Shown piece after piece: positions 1 to 11,957 of a DNA stretch of 64,000 nucleotides (positions are counted from its first letter, which is position 1; each line of letters opens with the position of its first letter). A program made the position numbers and the translations under genes. Source of the stretch: Limnoperna fortunei (lineage: Eukaryota; Mollusca; Bivalvia; Mytilida; Modiolidae); assembly GCA_944474755.1 (NCBI GenBank), contig OX104120.1, positions 25,140,242-25,204,241 of the forward strand, given 5' to 3'. The notes beneath the pieces are model-generated. The model had not been told where the DNA came from. It made no database searches and saw only the letters and a list, made by a program, of their open reading frames with translations.

Positions 1-1
1 A

Positions 2-94
2 CAAGTGCCAATTGATGTCTTATTGAAAAATGTGTCATACAAATCTACCTATCAACATGATCACAGCATTGACAAAGATCCTGATCCCATAAGG
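2..94 (+). CDS. possible 3' part of an exon, unknown gene
   Basis: The second plus frame is open from the window edge to position 94 and ends at a usable donor (AAG followed by gtacct). The 31 codons are mixed in composition and begin QVPIDVLLKN. I do not recognise the family. It would lie inside or beyond the minus-strand CLN3-like gene, so it may be chance. No second plus-strand exon was found downstream. Confidence 0.2.
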
Positions 95-976
95 TACCTT
101 TAATAGTAAAAATCCATTGACACCTGAAAAGTACACACACAAAACTCTTTACTTTTTAACTAAACAAAAATTCATTATTTGTTTGTGTGTTTATTACTAA
201 TGTGTTGTGGGTTTTCTGATTGACATGGCTTGTGATTTTGTACTTAGGATTTTTTTTTTATTTACATGACTTAACCTGTAAATTGTTACGTGAGTGTTTG
301 ACATGTCTCATGGTCTGCAATATATAACTTATAAAGTTCACATTTGACATTTAAATATTCAACCAATCAGTTTGTTGTTTTGATTGATTAAAATAAACAT
401 TACACTATGATATTGATTTCTGGAAACTAAAAAGGGGATTACCATTAAAGCAATACATTTTAAAGCATGTTGTTGTTTGTTAGTGTGAATGGTAAATGTG
501 TTTTTGTGTTTGTGTGATAATTTCCCCTTTCCCCCGCTATCTGTAGGCTCTTTCAAGTATTTCTCGTCCATTTCACAGCAAGTACAAAAATGTATGAATA
601 AAAGATCATATTAGTCAACTTCTGAATCGAAACTTTCGCTACAAATCAGTATACCAAATATTGAAATTGAGAACATGAGTATAAGATTTATACAGATACT
701 AGCTGAATAAACAAAAATATATCTGTGTACCTTTATTGTAAAGCAAAAATAATGATTGCAGGGTGATCACTTGTATCATGGCATCAAGTATTTCACATTA
801 GCTATTATACTAACTTTTAACTATCACAGACAAGGCAACATTTGCAAAAAATACCACTCCGACATTGTTTCTTTCATCAAAACTGTAAAAAATATATCTG
901 ATTTATACATGTATTTATAAACTTAAATAAAAGTCACTATCATTAATTATCAGTTTTCCATTTTCTTCAATAATGA
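95..976. other. non-coding stretch, nothing recognised
   Basis: AT-rich sequence without supported exons, RNA genes or clear repeats. Open frames here, including 359-571 on the minus strand, have no adjacent splice sites and no recognisable protein character. Confidence 0.5.
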
Positions 977-1232
977 GACCTCAGTGGCCAAGTGGTTACG
1001 GTAGTTAGTTATCTAATATTGACCATGTGGTCTGTCAACACTGACGTTGCAGGTTTTAGTCTCACTGCTGGCAGGGATTGCAAGATGCCAATATTAATTA
1101 ACAAAGATACCCCAGTTTCCTACCAAAGGTAGGGGATTTCTCTGAGTACTCTGGATTCCTCCCATAATAAAAACTGGACGCCATCATATAGCTGAAAAAT
1201 TGCTAAAAGTGGCATTAAACACCATTAAAAAA
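977..1232 (+). mobile_element. tRNA-derived SINE, full-length but diverged
   Basis: The head has a Pol III A box (TGGCCAAGTGG) and a degraded B box (AGGTTTTAGTCTCACTG). The body shares the block found in the copies near 38152, 58536 and 30181: a CTGGACGCCAT motif, then AGCTGAAAAATTGCT and GTGGCATTAAACACC. It ends in an A-rich tail. The family looks derived from a class II (Ser/Leu-like) tRNA. The family name is not certain; the bivalve SINE families known as RUDI/V-type are candidates. Confidence 0.8.
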
Positions 1233-1557
1233 ATCATAATTATAATCATAAATCATAAGTTAAGGTAGATAAACATTGCCAATATGTTGTGTTCATAATA
1301 GAATTGAAGTGGTCTGGCTTAATGAACAATAACTTACAATACAAAAATCTATTAATTTTGTTATGATGAGTAAATCCATAATATGGGGGAAAAAAGGTTA
1401 ATTGTCCTATGTTTTCATCCAGCACTTTGATATGATGAAACAACCATTGCTTCTGACATAACCAGGGACATTACATACTAAGTATAGTTAGTATAGACTG
1501 TCCCTGATATAACCAAGCAGAAGGTGGCACTATCTAGCATAAGTAAACAAACATTAC

Positions 1558-1637
1558 CTGTCTGCTATGGTTTTTGCAGCAGATGTTACAATAACATAAG
1601 GCAAATTGTTGATGGAACCCAAGAGGAAAAATCCAAT
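1558..1637 (-). CDS. CLN3: CLN3 (battenin)-like exon
   Basis: An 80 bp exon bounded on the minus strand by a pyrimidine-rich AG acceptor (tttattacag) and a GTAATG donor. It encodes 26 codons plus two bases. The peptide contains FFLLGSINNLPYVIVTSAAK, which matches the first transmembrane segment of battenin (family pattern FWLLGL.NN..YV.ML.SAA). CLN3 is a multi-pass lysosomal membrane protein. Exons for later segments must lie left of position 1. I could not find the N-terminal exon to the right with confidence. The assignment rests on one exon, so a CLN3-related paralogue is possible. Confidence 0.65.
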
Positions 1638-3997
1638 CTGTAATAAACAAAAAGTTGCTTGATATATATATATATTTGATGTTTTTATTACCACTGTATT
1701 TGTATTATTAAATGATGAATTTTAAATCATAAACCTATTAAAGAAACCACAGAAACAGCTTCATCTATATCATTTTTAGACTTGCATCTTGAATATGACA
1801 CCAACGGTCATCTTAGCACAATAATTTACGACAAACAAAAAGATATTAATTTCAAAATTATAAATTTTCCATCTATACAGCAATATTCCAGCTTTTTCTG
1901 CATACGGTGTATATGTTTCTCAATTGATCAGGAATGCAAGAGCTTACAGGGAGTATACTGATTTTTGCAAATGCCATCTATTTCTTCTGCATAAACTTAT
2001 AAACCAAGGTTACAAGAAAAAACGACTCGTCCGCGCCTTTAATAAGTTTTACTATAGATACCACTTCTTTTGAAAAAATATTCTATCTCATTTGAAAATA
2101 TGATTACAGAGAGTTTGCCCAATTTTTGAATTCAGTGTATAGTGAATGTGATACGATAATTGTTGGATACACCTATTAGTGACTAGTGGTATGATACCCA
2201 ACCCTTTTAATCAACTAACAAAAATTAAATACTACAGAAAGCGAGAGGTTTGGCATGCCTTAAAACCTGGTTTAACCCACCATTTCTTTTGAAATGCCTG
2301 TACCAAGTCAGGACCATTGCTGCAGTTACTATATTTTTGGTTGTTGGTTCTGGAGTTGCCGGTTTCTCTTACTTTGATTTACGGATTGTCTGTTTTGACA
2401 GTTTCATTGGTGTTCTGTGTTTTGTTGTTACCTTCATCTATTGGTTGAGCTGTGACCACATAGTTACATGTTTTTCTTCTATTTTTGTATTGACTTGCAA
2501 AGTTGTAATTAGTTAAAAATGACTAGAGTAAAAGCGAATGTCATGGATGTTTTCACCACTGTACCAGATTTAAGACAAATTTTATTTTTAATGAACTGTA
2601 ATATTTCAGTTATATAAAATATAAATGTTTATGGTATTGTGGACAAGTCAGTACAATATTTGATAAATCTACTAAATTTATATCAACCTCTGGCAGAAAA
2701 ATCATGCACATAAATAAAACATGTAGGATCAAATCACTGTGTAAAGCCACTAAAACTGGACATCTGTAATGGTGCAGAGTAAAGACAGTCAACATAACTA
2801 AAATATGTATGTGGAAATTTTGTTCCTTGTTGTGAGATTTCAAAAGCTCTCCATATTATGATAGTAAGGAGTTTGTAGAAGGCAGATTATAAATTTGTTA
2901 ATACCATGCATTACCTCCTCTTTTTGTGGTAATCAAAGTTTCCCTTTCAGCACAGTGCGCTATAGGTGCCCCACTGCTAATTTGACAAAATTTGTGTACT
3001 GAAATTATGGTGACCAGCTATAAAAGTGCCACTTTTTTGCACCTTAAAATACAAGATTTTCAATCTTGGCATGATAGAACTCAAAATAAGATTACCCAGT
3101 TTCTTATGTCGTCTCTCATTTTAGAATGTCATTCCTGTAAATAAATGAAGAATAAATTTTATGATTTTCTCATAACCATTTGAACTGATCTGGGTGTTTT
3201 AATTAAACATGACGAAAACAGATTCTATTGTTACTTTTTTAAAAGCTTTACAAACAATATTGGGTAAAGTGAGCTCCTTGCAAGCTGTTCCTTGTTTCTT
3301 AGAGTAAACATAAACAAATTCATTTCCAGAATGATCATGATGATGGTGTATTGCTTTTGAAACTACAGAAAGAAAACAAAAAAATACTTCAGACATGGAA
3401 CAGGAAACACCTAATCAAAGTTCACTCTTTATATGAATTAGGTAACAAGGGGGGGGGGGGTTCTCTTGTTACTAGAGGTAAAGAAAATGTTGAGTGCATG
3501 ACAATTTCCTTTTGATTGTATTATTTCAGCTACATTTTATGTTTTATAATGTACACCTTACATGAAACTGAACTTTTAAATTCTCATTCTCTTCGAGCTA
3601 TAAATATATTTTAGTATTAGGGGTTTCTTAATATTGACATTGTTTCATATTTTATGGTACCTGTGCAAAACAAACCGCCTCAGAGTTGCAAGTGAACAAG
3701 GAAAGATTTGTGTGTATAACCTATTTTTTAAATGTCGTTATCCATATCCGGTATGATTTTGATGTTTACAATTTAAAAAGGTATCTAAATAACGGACAAA
3801 ATTTCTCAAACTTAATCATATATGATTTGTATATGTTGACTTTGTTGTTGTTATTATCCATCATGTGCTAGAATGGGACCTTTGCAACTTGGCTGGTACC
3901 AAACTATGGACCGGATCATACACGGGATACTGTCATTGTAAGGTTTATGGAGTTGTCGTTCCTGGCACAGCATGCACCACAAAAAGAAAACAATACA
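1638..3997. other. non-coding stretch with a poly-G run
   Basis: No supportable exon or element. A run of 12 G lies at 3449-3460. The minus-strand piece at 2909-2944 has splice-like borders but encodes nothing recognisable. The stretch may hold a 5' intron of the CLN3-like gene. Confidence 0.4.
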
Positions 3998-4453
3998 AAT
4001 AAAATAAATAGGTAAAAGTACATAGAACAGCTAGCACTAATAAAACTAGCTGTCATAAAAGGTTTGTAAAAGGCTAAGTACAACATGCAACTGAAATTTT
4101 GAAATATATATCATATTGAAAAATTATTTACAAACTTCAAGCAAACAAGTGAATGGTATGCAAATCAATGACCTGATAGCTATCCCTGCTGATCCTAATA
4201 TAACCATGTGCAAAGGACGAATACGATCAACAACATCCAATAAACTACAAATACAGAGCTGCAACTCAGACATTTATAAGACTCATTTATACCGCGGACA
4301 ATCAAAAGACTGCAACCATCTAACTTGAGTGAAAAGTGAAGGCAATTCTGTCCTAAAATTTTACATTTCTACAAAAAGAGAAAAATAAAAATAAAATAAA
4401 TAGGTAAAAGTACATAGAACAGCTAGCAATAATAAAACTAGCTGACATAAAAG
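3998..4453. repeat. 64 bp direct repeats flanking a LINE-tail relic
   Basis: Positions 3998-4061 and 4390-4453 are nearly identical direct repeats (shared core GGTAAAAGTACATAGAACAG followed by CTAGC). They are about 390 bp apart and bracket the LINE relic at 4090-4327. Each unit also carries its own small inverted repeat (GCTAG...CTAGC). This may be a local duplication or the remains of element ends. Confidence 0.6.
4090..4327 (+). pseudogene. non-LTR retrotransposon (LINE) ORF2 C-terminal relic
   Basis: An open stretch encodes a peptide with the pattern seen at the extreme C-terminus of CR1/Jockey-type reverse transcriptase ORFs: a residue group INDLIAIPAD, then an Arg/Ser-rich linker, then a D.YK..LY...I..WNHL-like ending. 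No reverse transcriptase core is present. It is a short 3' remnant of the 5'-truncated kind that LINEs leave. A similar remnant lies at 7543-7915. Confidence 0.5.
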
Positions 4454-5470
4454 AAAACACTAGCACAAAAATAACAGATAAAAGACATTAGCATAATGAT
4501 TTTATAATCAAACGACTATAATATTAGCAGACATAGACATACACAATAAATATATAAATTAGCGAAGAATGTAGGCAACACACACACTAAAAAGGTAAGT
4601 ACAAACCAACAAATGAGTAAAAGTAGCTGACACTAAATACAAACTGAAGCTAAAACTAAAAGGTACAAACATAAGCAATTAAGGAAACGGGGTCCATGAA
4701 TGTCATAAAATCTACAGGGTATGCTGAATAGTATCTAAATACAAAAAAGTGTAAGAAATTACATTCCCTTCACAATTATTAATTTGTAAGTTTCAAACTG
4801 GTTTAATCCCATGTCCTCCCTTAAATTATTTTAAAGATCATTCAGTTTCGCTGCAGCATTCCTGATAGAGTGTAAGTCATACCTTGTTGCATTTACTCTT
4901 GGTGCATTCGTTATGTTTTTCTATCTAAAACAGTAATTATTATCTGTTATACGTGTATATATAGTCAATAAATCATATAGATAAACATGTGTATGTTTAT
5001 TATTTATCGTAAATAAACTTTTTTATGATAAATTTAATGATGTTATCTACATTTAGATCAGGTTATGGCTTGATAACAGCCGGGTTGAGGGGGAATGGTC
5101 TATCCACGTGGGTCTACTTTCAACTTCTATCGCGTTACTCAGTCTTCAAAGTATCGCAGTATCGCGATACATTTGATTTCATTCGTAACGCGCTCGGTAC
5201 TTTTTATTTCATCTCTTGATAAAGAACTAATCCAAATACACCTACCAACAACTGTTGGTAGAACTCGATTTACCCTCTGATCAGACAAAGATAATTTTTA
5301 CGGCAAAGTCTATGTTATCCGACTTTGAAACTCGAGTCATCTTATTAATAAATGTGAGATATATATGTTATAGGGAAAAAACTGGTATTAGTGCTACCCC
5401 CAAAAATATATATTCCAAGATTTGACTATAACGGAATAAACTTTCTTCTGATTGGTTAGTGATAAATGCA
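4454..5470. other. non-coding stretch, nothing recognised
   Basis: A-rich sequence followed by a more mixed segment (5040-5280) with repeated GTATCGC words. No protein similarity or splice structure was recognised. Confidence 0.4.
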
Positions 5471-5561
5471 ATCTAATTAAAATTAAATCTTTCACTTGCT
5501 CCCCCCTTTTTGTTACAAGCAAAAAGTGGGGAGCAAGTGAAAGATTTAATTTTAATTAGAT
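5471..5561. repeat. long near-perfect hairpin bracketed by direct repeats
   Basis: Two 42-base arms (5471-5512 and 5520-5561) are complementary except at one position and are separated by a 7-base loop (TTACAAG). The 10-mer GATAAATGCA occurs immediately left of the hairpin (5461-5470) and again at 5566-5575. This suggests a fold-back insertion or a template-switch event. Confidence 0.9.
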
Positions 5562-7395
5562 CGACGATAAATGCAGCCTAATTCCAAAGTATCGCGGTAC
5601 TTCCTAAAAAGAACGCATTACTTTCAAACCGTGTGACCTACAAGCGGTTGTCATCATTAATGACGTGTATCAGCTGTAGACATTTACACCAGCGTCACGT
5701 GCGCCATAAATATTAACCGAATCTGTCTAGTTAAAGCATAAATATCCAACTAGTCCGGTCAACTACAAGAATAACTGTAATGTCAAAGGCTTGTATGGAA
5801 TTGACGTCTTCTTCAGACTGTTCCTAAGCGTTTGTATAAATTCAAAAATTAAACCAACCTTATTGTACTGTTATTTATGGTTTCTCTTTTGTGATTTAGA
5901 TCTGCTGATTAGCTGTGAACAAGGGGCAGCAAAGTATACCCTATGTTAGTCAGCTTGGTTCTCGGGCTTTACATTTTGATAACATGGCCGTACTAGGACA
6001 AAGTAATCTTTGGTATGATAATGAATATCTTGGCCCCTACAGCTTAGGAGAAAAGCGACTGATCATTGTTTTGTTAAATATGACTTAAAATAAAATTGTT
6101 CTGTATAATTCAGTTGAAATGTTTTGCCATAATGCTTTTGGGAATATGTGTTTGATGTAGTATGACACAAGAACTTATCTTTTACCTTCTTAGGCATCAA
6201 ATAAAGTACGAAATTTGTAACTCGATTTGATTTTGAGTTGTTTTTTTTAATCCATTTTACAATAAATAATCTGTATATGTGTGTGGGATTGCTATTATTA
6301 GGTTTCTATATAAATGAGCTTTCTACTTTAATGTTGTTCAAAATATATAGGTTAACAGGCTCCGATTTTTGTTTTGGTCAATTATATCAATATATATATT
6401 TTATTTTTCATCCGATTTTAAATGAGCTTCCCGAATTGTGTCAACATATTTTCAGGATTTTTTACGATTTTTTTTTTAAGTTTTTATTTTTACAACAATT
6501 ATGTGAGATACTATGGGTAAAAAGGGGTGGAATCCTTGTTTATAAACCCCATCAGGTTTCATTTTTATCCGATTTTGATTGATTTTTTTTCGCTTAATTC
6601 TTTGTTAAATAAGGTAATGTGTCAACTTTGAACGTGGTTGAAAATATACTATGTGGTAAATAATGACCTTTGATATTAAGAATAAATTGATTGGTTGTTT
6701 GTTTGAATAGTGTTTAAATTTTCATCGTCAGATAAAATGCACAATCGTCAGAATAGCTGTCTTATGGCCCTTTTACAGAATTTTAACCACATCAGTTGTG
6801 TAGCCACAATAATGTTAAAAATGAAATTTAAATCTCGGAAAGTAGGGGTATTTATGGAAAGGAGAGTAGAAATATACATCAGTTAGCTTGATTGAAGTTA
6901 AGTTGATTATTTTCATGAAGAAAAATATCCAGGCAAGCGACTTATATGTAGCTGAACCACACGAAAATTGTTATAACATCGAGAGAAAGTGAAATGTGCC
7001 GACTAAGGGACAGACCATTTAACTTGAAGGGGGGGGGGGGGCTTTGGTTTTTTGTTTTGGTCAGAAAAATATTTATTTTTTGAAGGCGTCGCGACAGAAT
7101 TTTTTTTTCATTATTAGCATTATTTTATATAGCAGAAATCCTTCTTCAGAATATTTTTTTTCTTACCCTCTGCTTCCAAAATATTGTTTTCATCAAAAAT
7201 CATTTTCAAAATATTTTTTAGGAAAAAACCAAGGCCCCCCCCTGCAAATTAAATGGTCGGTCCCTAAGATCTGTGTCGCAAAATCCGCTGAACTAACGGA
7301 GAGCTCTCTGACGTCCTACGCTACATATCAAAGTCTAAAAAAGCGTTGGCCAGCAGATAATTCTAGGCCTATGTGTGCTTCACTCCAATCTTTAT
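5562..7395. other. non-coding stretch with a poly-G run
   Basis: No exon or complete element recognised. A 13-base G run lies at 7029-7041, and a T-rich segment at 6240-6600 creates a long but low-complexity open frame that is not credible as a gene. Confidence 0.4.
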
Positions 7396-7520
7396 TGAAA
7401 GGATTGCCAGTTTTTTACCGGGTACGGCTGCCTTCCCAAATAAAAACTGAACACCATTATATAGCTAAAAATTGTTGAAAATGGGTTACACACGATTCAA
7501 ACAAACACAAACAAACAATG
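7396..7520 (+). mobile_element. SINE 3' fragment
   Basis: Contains the 3' half of the same SINE as at 977-1232: an AATAAAAACTGAACACCAT block, then an AGCTAAAAATTGTTGAAAAT block, and a tail of CAAACAAACA repeats. The tRNA-like head is missing. Confidence 0.6.
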
Positions 7521-7542
7521 CTTCAAGGTAAAAGAACAGACA

Positions 7543-7915
7543 CAAAATTTCTTGTCATACCATCATTAGAGTATGCCTGCTCAATATGTCACCCATACAC
7601 AACGGGAAAAAATAGAAATGGTACAAAGACGAACAACTAGTTTTGCTACAAGTAGATATCATAAGACATCCTCTGCTACAAACATGCTAAACCATCTAAA
7701 CTGTAGAAACTTAGCTCATTGGAGATCAGATTCAAGGTTAGTTATGTTATCTTGGAAATCGACAATCAAACAAAACAACAGAATTTATAATTGTATAACG
7801 CTCCAAGTCGTATTAACTACTTATTTATAAAGGGATGACAGACCGACGGACACGAACACCAAGAAAAGCGTGGCACATAAGAAATTCAGCATCTATAGCA
7901 GACAAGAAAAATTGA
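7543..7915 (+). pseudogene. LINE (Jockey/CR1-like) reverse transcriptase C-terminal relic
   Basis: The plus strand encodes, with at least one frame break near 7570, the region after the RT thumb of non-LTR elements. Visible pieces are an LEYACS-like start, KIEMVQRRTTSF, SRYHKTSSATNMLNHLNC and RLVMLSWK. These match the common element pattern KIE.VQRRAARF...Y..TSSV..ML..L.W..L..RR...RL..LYK. The rest of the ORF is absent, so this is a dead 3' remnant. Confidence 0.75.
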
Positions 7916-8030
7916 TCACTATATGACACACATGAATTTTCATATAGGCACACAAAGTTTAAATTCAAAGATCAATTCAGAAAAGCACGGCGAATACATT
8001 TCACCGCTGTACGCGACCCTGTGATCAGTA

Positions 8031-8620
8031 GTCACGACATATAAAACAAGTTCAAACTGTGCCGCGCTTTCACCAAATGTTAGGTCATGACAATATGTTC
8101 CGCCACATCGCGGGGTAAGCGCCACTATGTAGCAGCCTGGTCAAACTATTGCGGATAAACAATTGAACCCTGGGAAATTATTTTCTCTAAACCCGCTTGA
8201 ATTACTTTTGGAAAAACTTCGTTGCTAAGGTCTGACAGATGTACGCCATCTGTAGACCACAAAGTCTGCTTTAAACGTTTCGGATAACTGATAAATGAAC
8301 CCCCTAAAGGGATAAATTATGTGACTGTGTGATTATTTAGCCTAACCCTTGACTGAACCATATAGCCTGAATGCTATACGAGTTTCTCCGATTTGAGCGC
8401 GGCAATATTCGGGACCAAATTATTTTTTTGTTGGTAACGTAAAATGTAATTATTCAAGAACACTCATAGACGATCGGAGTACTTTATATTCTAGTATCAT
8501 TAACACCACTTTGAATGACAAGATATGATTAAAGGCGATCATGTCATGACGACATGAAATATTGTCATCACCTAACATTTGGCGAAAGCACGCACAGTTT
8601 GAACTTTTTTTTATGTCGAC
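8031..8620. mobile_element. 590 bp element with ~65 bp inverted ends (MITE-like)
   Basis: Positions 8031-8100 and 8553-8620 are imperfect inverted repeats of each other. Shared words include GTTCAAACTGTG, CCAAATGTTAGGT and ATGACAATAT. The interior has no credible ORF. A target duplication is not evident. It fits a MITE or a solo fold-back element. Confidence 0.65.
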
Positions 8621-10885
8621 AAACTTTAATAAATTACAGATTCTCTAGTTTTTATGGCACATTTTCATTCCACTGTAACATTGCCAAAGTATATTCACAT
8701 CGATGCATTCCAAGCCCAAGTTTTACCACGTGGTAATGATCTTCAGTGGAGCCAAGCATGTTTGATGATGGATGATCCGGTATCCACACAGATGTAGGAT
8801 TTTTTCTTTGTTAATTTGTTCTTATGCATGACATGTATGCATCGGGCGTCCAACGTCCAATGCTCTTTATAGTGACGATGGACATACATACAAAACTGTT
8901 GCACTCACGTTGCGGTAAGAATGAATTTAATTCTCGGAGTTAACACCTGCATGTCTCAAAGCTTTGCGAAGTACTGGGGAAAACTAGTAACGAGTCAAAA
9001 CGTTCCCATTATAATGACAAAATGTGGCCATTTTTGTACCTTACTGCAAGAAATTCATTTTAACTATGTTATAGACAAATACGACAAAATGTTTTCTTCA
9101 GTTGAATTGTGACTCCTGTTCCGTCTTGGAATAAGTTAGAACAACTATCATGTTTTTTATTGAACTCTGTCTCAAATAAAATAGTCTGATCTATTTGTCT
9201 TAATTTATATACTACAATATCGCAACACTGACTAGTCCCAAAATTCTAGAGTAAATGCAGATTTGATTAATTTGCTCTCGTAAACGTGCAAACACAGCCC
9301 GGGTAATCGAAAAACTAGACTTGGAAGTATATTCTACGTAACGGGAGCCTTGTATCTGCGTAGTGGTTTCGTACCTTCTAGTAAATTGTGCACGTCAAAA
9401 TTTTTGGTTCACGTTTCGGAAACCTAAAAATTTTACATTGGTAACGAATAGCATTGAATAGCATTTGCGTGTTTGCTTAAAAGCCTTTTAGAGATAGGTA
9501 TACGATAAGAATTGCTCAACCATGTCAATATTTGGGGGTCAGGATTCAATGATGTTTAGCTGTGCCTTCAATCGACCGAAGGACGATAATACTGTTACAC
9601 AAGAGTTTAATGTATTTATAGCACGAGCACCTTTTTATCTTAAAGTTCCAAATCTGATCAAATCAAGAAGAATGCTACGGTATTTTCTCTGGAATTTGTA
9701 ACGTAGTTGGTGCAAGATCTCATGAAACGGCCAACTTCCTGTCGACTGATCAATTACATAATTAATTGAACCAAAATGTTAACTGTTGGTTTGCATTGTG
9801 TAGAACAGAAACCTTATTCTTTTGGAATTTTTTTATTGATCTGAAAACGACCAAATGGTATCTTCTAACACAATTGGAATATTGGAAAAAAATCAAGGAA
9901 TGTTATATCCCTAGATACTTGTACAGATTCCGACCAAGTATAGATAATGACATGTGTACCCATTCCCCTGAAAAATATGCTCCGCATCCGATTAACCCGC
10001 AGCAGTCTGTGAACAGCTCTAAAATCTCATTACTAAAACCACAACTTCTTGTTTGGAATTCGGGTTGACAAAGCCCTACCGGCAAAAATTAAATCGTCTA
10101 AGTAATGATCCAATGAGTTCATTCCGCTTTTTCTCACAAATAACCAATGCAAAATCGTTTTAAGTTTTTTTACATGTTAAATGAAATGGAGCAGTCAATC
10201 GATAAGCATTTATCGATACATGTATAATATTTGCCTTAATTTAAAACCTAAGAGATCGAAATCTCCAGGGTACACTGGCATTAAGAGGGAAGCAATTTCG
10301 ATGTCATCCACGCCCTTTTCAGCACGAGGTCATTGCAGCTATTATCTCGATCACTTTTTCAAAAGAAGTGAAATGAACGGTACAAAATTTTACATCGGAT
10401 AAAGGCATTGATACCAGCAGATAGATCAAAATGAAAGATGATAAAAAAAGACGCCGGGATACCCCGTCTGAGTTGGGGAAAGATGGAAGAATCGAAAGTT
10501 CCAATGATTCTAATTAAATTTATTTCCTTTTGTAGTTTTTCCTCCAATTAATTTTTATCGGAGGTTTACAAGATATTACAAATACTAAGGCTAGAACCTT
10601 GGTAGTTTTTTTTGCAAAAAGTTCCAGTCATAAAGATCCCCCGTGAAACCGAAGAGGTATTCAACTGACCGTACCATCGACTGGATCAAGAAAGCACTAG
10701 TGTCTTAAGTTCAGCTTGTGTAGTCTTCACACGCGGGTCTGAGACAGCTACTGAAGATTCGATTCTATGGCCCATGAGTTGAACGATGGGTGTTGGTATG
10801 AAGCACTTTCAATTGACATACAATTCTTCATACTATTCTTGATTCGCCTGTTCGATCCGGAATGCTGTAGCTCATGATCGTTTTT
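8621..10885. other. non-coding stretch, slightly higher GC, unassigned
   Basis: No exon, RNA gene or repeat was supportable. The segment from about 10250 onward has richer base composition, like the integrase relic that follows, and may be further decayed Polinton-type sequence. I see no protein motif to prove this. Confidence 0.35.
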
Positions 10886-11193
10886 TTTTAAGCTCGGGCT
10901 CGTAGAAAGAACCTTGGACCTCTTTGTCGTTCAGATCTGTGAGAAGATGGGTTTGCGGAATTGCTGATTAGCGGGGTGTGTATCTCTTTTTGAATGTCCC
11001 TTTCTTTTTTGGTGATTCGCACTTTGTCTCCGACATCGTAGCGAGGATTTTGCATGGAACAGATATTGTCGTAGACGTTCCAATACAATGTTCTCGTACT
11101 CTTTCTGACTCCATAGGAATAATAGTGATGGATCTATCTATACTTGGTGGCGTTGTAGCGTTGCACTAGATCGTCTAGACATCGATGAATGTG
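10886..11193 (-). pseudogene. Polinton-type integrase relic, C-terminal part
   Basis: On the minus strand this encodes the end of an rve-type integrase: a segment with LDDLVQRYNATK, then NPRYDVGDKVRITKKERD, which is the SH3/chromo-like DNA-binding region (pattern F.VGD.VRI.K.K). After a frameshift comes a tail with LNDKEVQGSFYEPELKK. A stop codon and at least one frameshift make it non-functional. The upstream half of the same relic lies at 17152-17760, on the other side of the MULE. The family resembles Polinton/Maverick integrases; a related integrase-bearing element cannot be excluded. Confidence 0.7.
11184..11193. repeat. left target-site duplication of the MULE
   Basis: GATGAATGTG lies directly outside the left terminal inverted repeat and is repeated exactly at 17152-17161 outside the right one. 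One extra G (11194) separates it from the matched TIR. A 10 bp duplication is within the 8-11 bp range of Mutator-like elements. Confidence 0.85.
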
Positions 11194-11194
11194 G

Positions 11195-11493
11195 GGTACA
11201 TCGAAAGTGTAAAAACAACCCGAAAAGTGTAAAAACAACGTGGAATAGTGTAAAAACAACCATATCTGTGGTGAAAACAACTCAGAAATGATAGATATTA
11301 CCATATATTATGATAATAATCCAATATTTGTGAAAAAATAATTACGCTTTATCCCACAGAATCGATTTTTGTAACCGCTCGATAGTCCTATATTAGGTCA
11401 AATAGCTAGGGGAGAGCACTCCAATTCAGCAATAAAAGTACTAAAAGTGCTGTCAGTAGGAATTATATTGAAAATGGTAATAGAGACAAATGA
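11195..11493 (+). repeat. left terminal inverted repeat of the MULE
   Basis: Starts GGTACATCGAAAGTG. Close to the tip the 13-mer GTGTAAAAACAAC occurs at 11207, 11227 and 11248, with a weaker fourth copy near 11268. The spacing of 20-21 bp puts all copies on one face of the helix. They are candidate transposase-binding sites. The repeat matches 16850-17151 in inverted orientation. Confidence 0.9.
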
Positions 11494-11957
11494 TTTAATG
11501 TGTGAAATAAAAATAATGTCTATAGTTTTATAATGATATTTTTTAAATATATATATTTCTTTAATATAGCTTTGCATTCTTGGTATTACATGTAATTATA
11601 TGTCTCTGTTGTTATTAAAATATTTTAAATATGTCATTCTTGTTAGTAGCTCATATTAGACAAACTTAGTTACAATTACAATGAATTGTTAATTGACCTT
11701 TCAGTCAACACAATTGGAATTATAATTTTAAATAATTAAGAGCCCCCACACCATGTCAAGGCTATGAGCATGTGGGGGAGGGTCAGGGGTGTTTATATAT
11801 TTATTCATTTAAGTCTGTTTGTTTTATAACTATATGAGTTATAATTTTTTTCTAGAAAAATACAAATTATTATTATTATTATTTTTAGCTTTGTATTGCT
11901 TATAATATTGCAAAGAAGTAGACCAAGGTATAGTTTTTTTTGTTTTTTTTTAAGTTA

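Noticed and set aside
2909..2944. Possible upstream exon of the CLN3-like gene (minus strand)
   Set aside because: It has splice-like borders, but the 29-36 bp encode nothing recognisable and the phase cannot be tested.
9766..10085. Overlapping ORFs of 100 and 60 codons
   Set aside because: No splice sites, no conserved motif and no repeat support.
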